DNA from: Candidatus Endonucleibacter bathymodioli
GTDB taxonomy: Bacteria; Pseudomonadota; Gammaproteobacteria; Pseudomonadales; Endozoicomonadaceae
Assembly (NCBI GenBank): GCA_030674915.1
Contig: JASXSV010000005.1
Location: 124,001 to 188,000, forward strand
DNA: 64,000 bases
Reading direction: 5' to 3'
This document shows, piece by piece, positions 1 to 8,218 of the stretch. The position numbers and the translations under genes were made by a program. How positions within the stretch are numbered: the first letter of the stretch is position 1; every line of letters begins with the position of its first letter. Under the pieces are notes generated by a model. The model had not been told where the DNA came from. It worked only from the letters and a program-made list of their open reading frames with translations, and ran no database searches.

Positions 1-1678
1 GCGTAACCGAATCAGAATAACAAGTTTCTTGCTTCTCATTTGATTCACACTCCAACCCTGTTAACAAGGTGAATGCTTCGCCTTTCGTCCTAGTATCAAA
101 CCTCTGCTTAACTAATGCCGTCAAAGCATCCTCAATAGTTAGATTACCGCCAACGTACTGTTCGTCAATAGCCTCTAACTCGTCCATGACTAATTTTATG
201 CTTTTATACTGAGCTCCATCCTTTAGTTTTAAGGCATTTTTTTGTACAAATTTAATCCAATCGACAACTACCTTTTTGCCTTTCTCTTGCTTGGTCGGCA
301 TTGTAACAAAATTACTTTTTATAGCATTAAACACATAAGATATACCAGATGCCATTTTACCAAAAAAACTATCTTTTATGTTTGCTGCCATACCTTGTTG
401 CAAGTATTCATCCATATCTGCTTGACTAAACTTGCCTTTTTTCTGCTCTTTTTTATTTTGTGCTCTTTTCTCAGGACTAAGTCTTTCTTGCTCCTCTCTT
501 TTGTTATGCATTGTATTTAAGCCATCCTCACCCTCTTTACAAGCGGCAACCAATTGCTCTACTGTTGTAAATTCGTAAATCACATCTTTAATAATTGCGT
601 TATCTAATAGCTCAGCAGTAAGCTCTCTAGTCTTCAAGCCAGAATAATACTTATTTCCTTCATACCATTCAGTTTTTGAATTATTATTTAAATAGCAAAA
701 AAATATTTGATCATTTTTTCTTATTTCATTTTCTTGGTTTTCTTTTGCTATAATAGAGTCTTGCTCACACCAACGCTTGCTGTCATCTAATAATTTACTT
801 ATATTACTGTCAGCATTATGCATACTCCAATTAACCAGCGCTTCTAATACTGGGAACTGCGGTACTGATGACTCATTACTTATTGCTGGCACTAGATAAG
901 GGGTTAATAATATCTCTCTCATCTTCAATGATTCATCAAGTGCTTGCTTTGGGGAAAAATTAGTATTATTTCTTGCTTTTGATATTAGCAGATTTACTTG
1001 TTCATTTAATTTAGCATTAATTAATGAGTTGGCTTTATACGTATTAACCTGATACTGCAACAATGACTGAAGTTTAGAAGAACATTGTTTTCCTCTAGCC
1101 TGAAACTCTTCTTCAACTGCCATTTTATCTTCTTTAGTTAGTAGTTCAAACTTTGTTTTTGTACTTTCTGACAGGAAGATACCAACTCGTTTCTTTATTT
1201 CTTGTGTAATATCGCTAAAAGATATTAGCCAGTCCGGTGATACTAACCCAGTTTTAATAATATCTTGATCAAGATTATCAACCTCAAGCAAAATAGACAC
1301 ATACACTATAGCAAGCACTTCAAATACGGGTTTTTCCTTAAACTCTTCTAGCTTGCCATAAAGATCGTTTTCATCACACATATGTTGCAAATAACGAATG
1401 CTATTATCATTACTCCTACCATATCCAGAGCCTTCTGCCAAGTTAGAACTATTAAAATAGCTTCCAGCAAAGTTTATCGCGCTATCACATTTTTCGTAGA
1501 ACCAGTTCTTTATAGTATCTTTTTGATGATATTGAACGTCTACTGACGTATAAATTTGCTCTGCATGCACACTAACGCCACATACTAAAATCAACAGAGA
1601 AATCACATTTTTAATGCATTTGGAATATGATAAAATAGAACAACAACAAAGCTTAAGTTTGCGAAACATACTACACAT
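1..1678 (-). CDS. Orphan secreted protein, copy 1 (3' end outside window)
   Basis: Near-identical copy of the gene at 4628-6499, reading right to left and leaving the window at base 1. I do not recognise the family. The start follows a run of five G; in the other copy the run has four G, and only there does a longer in-frame start four residues upstream exist, so I place the start at the shared Met-Cys-Ser or the Met three residues later. A signal-peptide-like hydrophobic stretch (ISLLILVCGV, then VHAEQ) follows a short Cys-rich N-region. The rest is hydrophilic and probably helical, with scattered cysteines and no transmembrane segment. Compared with copy 2 it lacks three cysteines, two of them inside a locally divergent block at about 158-235. 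All length differences are multiples of three, so the copy looks intact as far as it is visible. Function unknown; export is inferred from the leader. Confidence 0.75.
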   Translation of the reverse strand, partial: MCSMFRKLKLCCCSILSYSKCIKNVISLLILVCGVSVHAEQIYTSVDVQYHQKDTIKNWFYEKCDSAINFAGSYFNSSNLAEGSGYGRSNDNSIRYLQHMCDENDLYGKLEEFKEKPVFEVLAIVYVSILLEVDNLDQDIIKTGLVSPDWLISFSDITQEIKKRVGIFLSESTKTKFELLTKEDKMAVEEEFQARGKQCSSKLQSLLQYQVNTYKANSLINAKLNEQVNLLISKARNNTNFSPKQALDESLKMREILLTPYLVPAISNESSVPQFPVLEALVNWSMHNADSNISKLLDDSKRWCEQDSIIAKENQENEIRKNDQIFFCYLNNNSKTEWYEGNKYYSGLKTRELTAELLDNAIIKDVIYEFTTVEQLVAACKEGEDGLNTMHNKREEQERLSPEKRAQNKKEQKKGKFSQADMDEYLQQGMAANIKDSFFGKMASGISYVFNAIKSNFVTMPTKQEKGKKVVVDWIKFVQKNALKLKDGAQYKSIKLVMDELEAIDEQYVGGNLTIEDALTALVKQRFDTRTKGEAFTLLTGLECESNEKQETCYSDSVT

Positions 1679-1803
1679 ACCCCCAAGGCATTAAGTTTTA
1701 ACTATTTACCATAGCTATGAAGCCTATACATAGCCGACCAGGGGATAATACTTCTTAACTACAGTAAAGGCAAGAAAATATAAAGTAGCCTATTCCTTCT
1801 TTC
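1..1803. repeat. Long direct repeat, copy 1 (partner 4819-6623)
   Basis: The whole stretch aligns with 4819-6623 in the same orientation with few substitutions, except for a patch near 158-235. It covers the orphan secreted-protein gene and about 120 bp upstream of its start. Homology stops exactly where the IS30 derivative begins (1803) and, in the partner, shortly before an IS5 end remnant (6643). The left end of the repeat is outside the window. Confidence 0.9.
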
Positions 1804-2406
1804 GCGGATTTTAGTCATAAGTGCGCCATATTGAAAAAGCCCGATGCACGAGGCCAGATCCGAAACCGTGTTAGCATTGATGATCGACCTGGAATTGTGG
1901 ATCAAAAAATACGTTTAGGCGATTGGGAAGCAGACACTGTAATTGGCAAAAGACACAAGGGTGTACTGGTTACATTAACGGAAAGAGTGAGTAAATTAAA
2001 TTTGGTAAAACGTATTCCTTCAAAGCACGCTGACGTGGTGACGAAAGCAATTATAACGATGCTCAAGCCTTACCAAACAGACTTACTCACGATCACATTT
2101 GATAACGGAAAGGAGTTCGCCTTTCATGAAAAAATCAAGAAAAAGCTTAACGTAGATACCTATTTTGCTCACCCTTACTCCTCGTGGGAACGAGGCTTGA
2201 ATGAAAATCATAATGGCTTGATAAGACAATATTTGCCCAAAAGACAATCTTTGGATAATGTCACTGACAAAGAAATTTTAGATATACAAAACCGACTAAA
2301 CCAAAGACCAAGAAAACTGTTAGATTTTAAAACACCTGATGAGATTTATAGTGAAATGGCGTTAGCTGCATAAATTTTAAGGGCGCACTTATGACCAAAA
2401 TCCGCG
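1803..2406 (+). mobile_element. Internally deleted IS30-family element with both ends intact
   Basis: Bounded by near-perfect inverted ends of about 25 bp (1803-1827 starting CGCGGATTTTAGTC, and 2381-2406 ending AAAATCCGCG), the same ends as the 1083-bp element at 6714-7796. The interior lacks the first half of the transposase gene: sequence runs from the left-end segment 'attgaaaaag' straight into 'cccgatgc', a junction on a short AAAG shared by both sides in the longer copy. This is a deletion derivative that could only move with transposase supplied in trans. Confidence 0.85.
1831..2373 (+). pseudogene. IS30 transposase, C-terminal fragment
   Basis: 180 residues equal to the C-terminal two thirds of the transposase at 6804-7763. 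It keeps the integrase core: the first acidic motif GDWEADTV, the second at TFDNGKEF and the Glu region SSWERGLNENHNGLIRQY. The N-terminal helix-turn-helix DNA-binding region is missing through the internal deletion, so the product should not bind the ends. The deletion keeps a continuous frame through the junction (first Leu-Lys-Lys-Pro-Asp). Downstream TAA lies just inside the right terminal repeat. Confidence 0.85.
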
Positions 2407-2408
2407 TA

Positions 2409-2530
2409 GGAATTCACTGACAATATAATAAATAACAAAAGAATATGGTTCCACCGTTAAAATAAAATTTTATCAGCTACTAAATAGAAACCACACAACC
2501 TAAATATAACCCTTCCATGATGCAACAATA
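2409..2530 (-). pseudogene. Fragment of an mscK-like gene (matches 9266-9388)
   Basis: About 120 bp immediately right of the IS30 derivative align with an internal part of the mechanosensitive channel gene at 8219-11131, with roughly one mismatch in seven. Shared blocks include 'actaaatag', 'aatataaccct' and 'ccatgatgcaa'. It carries no usable frame of its own. This looks like a decayed second copy of part of that gene, cut on its left side by the IS. Confidence 0.65.
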
Positions 2531-2762
2531 TATTGGAGACGCTCCCACCAGATCCAGAGAATGAATCAATAGACTCACGCTTAAACAATTAATCCCTTAT
2601 GCCATATCTAGCTCCTCCTCCTTGATACTTATAAACTATTTATCTTGTGGTAATAAGTCATCAAGAAAAACCATCGACAACTTCTCTACACCCATGACCG
2701 TTGGATAACGGTGACCAACACTATAACACATTAAAAGGTAATTAATGCAGGTCACGGAGCAA
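2531..2762. other. Non-coding spacer
   Basis: No open frame, RNA gene or recognisable remnant seen between the mscK fragment and the end of the beta-helix-like gene. Confidence 0.5.
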
Positions 2763-4757
2763 TCATTTCCTCACTTTCTTTTGCATCCTCTTCTTTTTTA
2801 TATTTGTTAGTGGCATATGTTCTATAGATTTACATCTAGCGACTGTTTCATCTCCAGTCGTTACTTCAGTAATAACCGAAGAATAATCATTTAAAGAATG
2901 ATTCTGCCTTTTACCACAACAGCAACAGCAACAACCAGTAATAATAGCACCACCAATAGAACTCACAGCAGCAACAATTATTAATGTAGACTCTGGAAAC
3001 AATGTAAACTCTGTAGATTCTGTAGATTCTGTAGATTCTGTAGATTCTGTAGATTCTGTAGATTCTGTGAATTCTGTAAATGTTTCTACAGGAGCGACGT
3101 ATGTAGTAAATACTTTATACAAGTTAATGGCTCTTATGCGCTGTTTGGAAACACTCAACTCTATATTATCTAAGTCACACTCTCCATTTATAAAAGAAAG
3201 CCTACCCCACGAGCATTGATCAGACAAGTTTGACGTTTTATTATAGAAATACAACGAATCATTTCCATTGCGTCTCACTGAAAAGTCAATATTTTCATCC
3301 ATAATGCAATATTCAGATAGAGTATAATGTCCAGTCCCAGCACAGATATCGATAAGAATCATACAGGCTGGATCAACTATATTTATTACATTTATTTTGC
3401 TATTGATTATTATATTATTAGTAGAATTAAATAGCTCCGGCGCTGTTATATGTTCATCATCCCTCGCTTGGCCAAAAACAGCACCGATACCTCTTACTTG
3501 CCTTATATCACATAATCCTAAAACCTTGATAGATCCATTAATAACCAGGTTATGATGCAACTCCATAACCCCAAGTCTCACGAATCCCGCCCCCCAAGAG
3601 ATCCTGTGAAAGCCATTTGATGTTATATTAGTGTTAATACTAACAATATTAGAAATTCTGAGATTAGAGTCTATATGCATCGTCAGGCTGCTAGCAAAGG
3701 GAATCCCGCACCCCACTATCCCACCTAAGCTCATTATCCTATGATCTGCTATTATATGAGTATCTATCAAAACAACGTTTTCTATCATGGCTAATGCTTC
3801 TATATATCCAGCTACACCTCCAATATTTACTGCATACTCAAATTCTGTTCCTCCACTAATAATACTTGTGTTCATGAGAACAATATCTCTAAGCACTGAA
3901 TTATCAGTCTCTAGTCCTACCACACAACCGACGGAGAAAATATTTACATTATCCCCCTTTATAACTATTCTATCGAGATAATATCTTAGTTGACTGTCTA
4001 TTATCTTTATTTGTTCAATTTTAGACGAGTCAACCATTTCCTCGGCCACAGCACCCATAAGTTTATTCTTAGAATGGGTCTCATTATACTTATCTATCGT
4101 ATAAAAAGAGCTACTCTTAATATCTACTAGCAGCACAACTGCATTATCTTTCATTACTTTGGTCACTGCAGAACAACATCCTTCAGAGCTGATATTAGCA
4201 TTCCTGATAGTTAGGTTCTGAACGGTACCATTCCCTTCTAAGCTATACATTAAACAGGTTGGCAGATTATAAATAGTATTATTATTTCCATTTATATTAC
4301 CACTAAACAACATTATTGGCGTAGTAAAAGTACTGGCATCAAAGCTATTCATAAATTGATAATTGCCAGAACTTGGGTACATTGAGTTATTCCCAATCTT
4401 ACTCAAGTCTTCGGCATTAGTTATGTTAATCATCTCTGGCACATTATACATGCTCATCGGAGAAGGTGCTGGAGACGAATAACTACCGGGAATGGCGTTT
4501 GCTATAATAAATATCGGCAACGCTAGTGCAACAAACTTGCCAACCATAGAGCCCAAACCGTTGCCAGAACCAAAGTAACACATTCTGTCCTTACTGCACG
4601 AATCGTCATCTGATTTTTCGTCGTCTTCTACTTTAATGCAACACCAATCTTGGTGTAAATAGGAGTCATCACATTGATCAGCTGAAGTATCAGCATTACA
4701 GCTTTGTTGTTCAAAATCAGGTTCGTGCAATACATTGTCGCTTTCTGATATACCCAC
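2763..4757 (-). CDS. Predicted surface beta-helix-like protein with poly-Cys membrane tail
   Basis: 664 residues, family not identified. Order of parts: an acidic Cys-rich N-region of about 68 residues containing the motif LHQDW; a hydrophobic signal/anchor segment (about 70-92, KFVALALPIFIIANA); a long Asn/Ile-rich region (about 100-550) with repeats such as NGNNNTIYNL and VQNLTIRNANIS, the pattern of parallel beta-helix or GLUG-type surface proteins; a (Thr-Glu-Ser)n spacer (about 560-584); a single transmembrane helix (about 587-606); six consecutive cysteines; and a basic tail ending KKKRMQKKVRK. The start is GTG, as a stop lies four codons upstream and no ATG precedes the leader. The leader is confirmed as coding because the broken gene at 48707 has the same leader. 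Its first 130 bp overlap the end of the upstream secreted-protein frame. A eukaryotic-looking type I membrane topology is inference. Confidence 0.7.
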   Translation of the reverse strand: MGISESDNVLHEPDFEQQSCNADTSADQCDDSYLHQDWCCIKVEDDEKSDDDSCSKDRMCYFGSGNGLGSMVGKFVALALPIFIIANAIPGSYSSPAPSPMSMYNVPEMINITNAEDLSKIGNNSMYPSSGNYQFMNSFDASTFTTPIMLFSGNINGNNNTIYNLPTCLMYSLEGNGTVQNLTIRNANISSEGCCSAVTKVMKDNAVVLLVDIKSSSFYTIDKYNETHSKNKLMGAVAEEMVDSSKIEQIKIIDSQLRYYLDRIVIKGDNVNIFSVGCVVGLETDNSVLRDIVLMNTSIISGGTEFEYAVNIGGVAGYIEALAMIENVVLIDTHIIADHRIMSLGGIVGCGIPFASSLTMHIDSNLRISNIVSINTNITSNGFHRISWGAGFVRLGVMELHHNLVINGSIKVLGLCDIRQVRGIGAVFGQARDDEHITAPELFNSTNNIIINSKINVINIVDPACMILIDICAGTGHYTLSEYCIMDENIDFSVRRNGNDSLYFYNKTSNLSDQCSWGRLSFINGECDLDNIELSVSKQRIRAINLYKVFTTYVAPVETFTEFTESTESTESTESTESTESTEFTLFPESTLIIVAAVSSIGGAIITGCCCCCCGKRQNHSLNDYSSVITEVTTGDETVARCKSIEHMPLTNIKKKRMQKKVRK
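3008..3077 (-). repeat. 9-bp tandem repeat (Thr-Glu-Ser codons)
   Basis: About seven near-perfect 9-bp units (tctgtagat on the + strand) inside the beta-helix-like gene, encoding a TES-repeat spacer just before the transmembrane segment. Unit length is a multiple of three, so copy-number change alters the stalk length without breaking the frame. Confidence 0.9.
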
Positions 4758-6499
4758 CCCATATTTTTATTTTTATATACATTAGTGTTATTATCTGTAT
4801 TTGTAGGCTCATTGCAAGGCGTAACCGAATCAGAATAACAAGTTTCTTGCTTCTCATTTGATTCACACTCCAACCCTGTTAACAAGGTGAATGCTTCGCC
4901 TTTCGTCCTAGTATCAAACCTCTGCTTAACTAATGCCGTCAAAGCATCCACAATAGTTAGATTTCCACAGCGCTCTTTATCAAGCGCCGTCAACTCGTCC
5001 ATGACTAATTTTATGCTTTTATGCTGGGCACAACCCTTTACGTTTAAGGCATTTTTTTGTACAAACTTAATCCAATCAACCACTACTTTTCTGCTTTTCT
5101 CTTGCTTGGTCGGCGTTGTAACAAAATTACTTTTTATAGCATTAAATACATAAAATATACCAGATGCCATTTTGCCAAACAAGCTATCTTTTATGTTTGC
5201 TGCCACACCTTGTTGCAGGTATTCATCCATATCTGCTTGACTAAACTCGCCTTTTTTCTGCTCTTTTTTATTTTGTGCTCTTTTCTCAGGACTAAGTCTT
5301 TCTTGCTCCTCTCTTTTGTTATGCATTGTATTTAAGCCATCCTCACCCTCTTTACAAGCGGCAACCAATTGCTCTACTGTTGTAAATTCGTAAATCACAT
5401 CTTTAATAATTGCGTTATCTAATAGCTCAGCAGTAAGTTCTCTAGTCTTCAAGCCAGAATAATACTTATTTCCTTCATACCATTCAGTTTTTGAATTATT
5501 ATTTAAATAGCAAAAAAATATTTGATCATTTTTTCTTATTTCATTTTCTTGGTTTTCTTTTGCTATAATAGAGTCTTGCTCGCACCAACGCTTGCTGTCA
5601 TCTAATAATTTACTTATATTACTGTCAGCATTATGCATACTCCAATTAACCAGCGCTTCTAATATTGGGAACTGCGGTACTGATGACTCATTACTTATTG
5701 CTGGCACTAGATAAGGGGTTAATAATATCTCTCTCATCTTCAATGATTCATCAAGTGCTTGCTTGGGGGAAAAATTAGTATTATTTCTTGCTTTTGATAT
5801 TAGCAGATTTACTTGTTCATTTAATTTAGCATTAATTAATGAGTTGGCTTTATAAGTATTAACCTGGCACTGCAACAATGTCTGAAGTTTAGAAGAACAT
5901 TGTTTTCCTCTAGCCTGAAACTCTTCTTCAACTGCCATTTTGCCTTCTTTAGTTAGTAGTTCAAACTTTGTTTTTGTACTTTCTGACAGGAAGATACCAA
6001 CTCGTTTCTTTATTTCTTGTGTGATATCGCTAAAAGATATTAGCCAGTCCGGTGATACTAACCCAGTTTTAATAATATCTTGATCAAGATTATCAACTTC
6101 AAGCAAAATAGACACATACACTATAGCAAGCACTTCAAATACGGGTTTTTCCTTAAATTCTTCTAGCTTGCCATAAAGATCGTTTTCATCACACATATGT
6201 TGCAAATAACGAATGCTATTATCATTACTCCTACCATATCCAGAGCCTTCTGCCACGTTAGAACTATTAAAATAGCTTCCAGCAAAGTTTATCGCGCTAT
6301 CACATTTTTCGTAGAACCAGTTCTTTATAGTATCTTTTTGATAATATTGAACGTCTACTGGCGTATAAATTTGCTCTGCATGCACACTAACGCCACATAC
6401 TAAAATCAACAGAGAAATCACATTCTTAATGTATTTGGAATATGATAAAATAGAACAACAAAGCTTAAGTTTGCGAAACATACTACACATACTACACAT
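4628..6499 (-). CDS. Orphan secreted protein, copy 2
   Basis: About 620 residues, no family recognised. N-terminus: a 9-bp duplication gives Met-Cys-Ser twice before MFRKLK, then a hydrophobic leader (SLLILVCGVSVHA) with a plausible cleavage at VHA/EQ. The mature part is hydrophilic and probably helical, with about 12 cysteines, a Lys/Glu-rich stretch (REEQERLSPEKRAQ), and no membrane span. A start 12 bp further left (6511) is possible, but the equivalent frame in copy 1 is closed, so I prefer 6499 or 6490. The last 43 residues overlap, in another frame, the beginning of the beta-helix-like gene, whose leader is independently supported; this tail is therefore probably not ancestral. Likely exported. 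Function unknown. Confidence 0.75.
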   Translation of the reverse strand: MCSMCSMFRKLKLCCSILSYSKYIKNVISLLILVCGVSVHAEQIYTPVDVQYYQKDTIKNWFYEKCDSAINFAGSYFNSSNVAEGSGYGRSNDNSIRYLQHMCDENDLYGKLEEFKEKPVFEVLAIVYVSILLEVDNLDQDIIKTGLVSPDWLISFSDITQEIKKRVGIFLSESTKTKFELLTKEGKMAVEEEFQARGKQCSSKLQTLLQCQVNTYKANSLINAKLNEQVNLLISKARNNTNFSPKQALDESLKMREILLTPYLVPAISNESSVPQFPILEALVNWSMHNADSNISKLLDDSKRWCEQDSIIAKENQENEIRKNDQIFFCYLNNNSKTEWYEGNKYYSGLKTRELTAELLDNAIIKDVIYEFTTVEQLVAACKEGEDGLNTMHNKREEQERLSPEKRAQNKKEQKKGEFSQADMDEYLQQGVAANIKDSLFGKMASGIFYVFNAIKSNFVTTPTKQEKSRKVVVDWIKFVQKNALNVKGCAQHKSIKLVMDELTALDKERCGNLTIVDALTALVKQRFDTRTKGEAFTLLTGLECESNEKQETCYSDSVTPCNEPTNTDNNTNVYKNKNMGWVYQKATMYCTNLILNNKAVMLILQLINVMTPIYTKIGVALK

Positions 6500-6623
6500 A
6501 CCCCAAGGCATTAAGTTTTAACTATTTACAATAGCTATGAAGCCTATACATAACCGACCAAGGGATAATACTTCTTAACTACAGTAAAGGCAAGAAAATA
6601 TAAAGTAGCCTATTCCTTCTTTC
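4819..6623. repeat. Long direct repeat, copy 2 (partner 1-1803)
   Basis: Partner of the repeat at the left edge. It is close to identical apart from scattered substitutions, a divergent patch around 4976-5055, and in-frame indels (one CAA unit and the 9-bp duplication at the gene start). It ends at 6623, 20 bp before an IS5-end remnant. Confidence 0.9.
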
Positions 6624-6642
6624 CAATAGTTACTATAACTAT

Positions 6643-6713
6643 GAGACCTTTGCACGATAACTCTTCATAAGCCACGCTCTTAATTAAATCGTATTTTTTT
6701 GAGGATAAAGCCT
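6643..6713 (+). mobile_element. End fragment of an IS5-family element
   Basis: 71 bp beginning GAGACCTTTGCACGA match the outer end of the intact IS5-family element at 49743-49813 with about six differences. The fragment stops exactly at the left end of the IS30 element (6714), so the IS30 copy landed in, or beside, an already present IS5 copy whose remainder is gone. Confidence 0.8.
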
Positions 6714-7796
6714 CGCGGATTTTAGTCATAAGTGCGCCATATTGAAAAAGTTGAGCCAGAGGGTACACTCACGGTTCGACCAAAAACCAATGTGAGACCA
6801 CTTATGAATAAGCGTTATACCCACCTGACTCAAGAAGAAAAATACCAGATTTGGTCAGAAAAAAAAGCAGGAGTTTCAAATGAAATTATCGCCCAAGACT
6901 TAGGGCGTGATTTGAGTACCGTCAAAAGAGAGTTGGCTAGAAATACAGGGGCTAGAGGTTATCGCCCGAAGCAAGCACATAATTTTGCGTAGGAACGTCA
7001 TCAACAGAAACCCAAAGCGACCAAGATGGTAGCTGAACTGAAAGATAAAATTACTGACAGACTAAGTAAGCAGTGGAGCCCTGAGCAAATACAAGGACGC
7101 CTTAAACGAGATAATCAACCATCTGTATGTCCCGCTACGATTTACCAGTTTATTCGAGAGGACAAAGCTGAGGGTGGTTGCTTGTATCAACATCTTCGGC
7201 ACAAGAAGTATAAGCAAAGAACAGGAAAGCCCGATGCACGAGGCCAGATCCGAAACCGTGTTAGCATTGATGATCGACCTGGAATTGTGGATCAAAAAAT
7301 ACGTTTAGGCGATTGGGAAGCAGACACTGTATTTGGCAAAAGACACAAGGGTGTACTGGTTACATTAACGGAAAGAGTGAGTAAATTAAATTTGGTAAAA
7401 CGTGTTCCTTCAAAGCACGCTGACGTGGTGACAAAAGCAATTATAACGATGCTCAAGCCTTACCAAACAGACTTACTCACGATCACATTTGATAACGGAA
7501 AGGAGTTTGCCTTTCATGAAAAAATCAAGAAAAAGCTTAACGTAGATACCTATTTTGCTCACCCTTACTCCTCGTGGGAACGAGGTTTGAATGAAAATCA
7601 TAATGGCTTGATAAGACAATATTTGCCCAAAAGCCAATCTTTGGATAATGTCACTGACAAAGAAATTTTAGATATACAAAACCGACTAAACCAAAGACCA
7701 AGAAAACTGTTAGACTTTAAAACACCTGATGAGATTTATAGTGAAATGGCGTTAGCTTCATAAATTTTAAGGGCGCACTTATGACTAAAATCCGCG
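6714..7796 (+). mobile_element. IS30-family element, full length, transposase interrupted
   Basis: 1083 bp between inverted ends (6714-6738 and 7771-7796) that start and finish with CGCGGATTTTAGTC. Contains one transposase gene with an in-frame stop. It is the parent type of the deleted copy at 1803-2406. No clear target duplication is visible at the flanks. Confidence 0.9.
6804..7763 (+). pseudogene. IS30-family transposase broken by an in-frame TAG
   Basis: The frame starts MNKRYTHLTQEEKYQIW, the typical IS30 N-terminus with the helix-turn-helix (EIIAQDLGRDLSTVKREL). It runs to a TAG at 6990-6992 and continues in the same frame from 7026 to 7763. Context suggests a CAG (Gln) to TAG change. 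The downstream part holds the catalytic core (GDWEADTVFGK, TFDNGKEF, WERGLNENHNG). Total would be about 320 residues, normal for the family. Unless the stop is read through, the two halves are separate and inactive. Confidence 0.85.
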
Positions 7797-8218
7797 TATT
7801 TTTATCTGAGCACATACCTATATTCTCTTCAATTGAAGCGATAAGTAGATGATGCCAGTAAAAGAGTGGGAAATGACAATAATGCTTTATGACCTGATTT
7901 CCATAGCAGCTGTCTGTGTATATTAAAAAGTGTACTCACACAGAATGATTTACATACTGGCAACACATCATACTTTTTATTAGCGTTAAATTGATTACTG
8001 TAACTAATACCAAGACTTATAGACAAGTATTCTAGCTATAGAATCACAGATTATATGGTAAAAACATTGAATATACGACTATTATCAAGCATATCCAGAT
8101 GGCATTCACACCTTAAACTGGAGCTTAACTTTGATTATCTTTACCCTGACGACACCGACATGAAACTAGTAAAACCCTATGACTACAGGGCTATGATCAC
8201 ACTTTCAAGGGAAATTAG
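7797..8218. other. Intergenic, no supported gene
   Basis: Between the IS30 element and the mscK-like gene. A short minus-strand frame at 7829-8026 has no recognisable family and no ribosome-binding site. 'CCCT...AGGG' at about 8173-8190, followed on the minus strand by TTTT, could be a weak terminator for the mscK-like gene. Confidence 0.4.

Noticed and set aside
242..520. Plus-strand frame, repeated at 5057-5335
   Set aside because: Antisense to the duplicated secreted-protein gene; present twice only because the gene is duplicated.
3008..3077. Regular short repeats that could be taken for a CRISPR array
   Set aside because: Units are 9 bp, contiguous with no spacers, and in frame with a coding gene (Thr-Glu-Ser).
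7829..8026. Minus-strand 65-codon frame
   Set aside because: No homology, no ribosome site, flanked by IS DNA.
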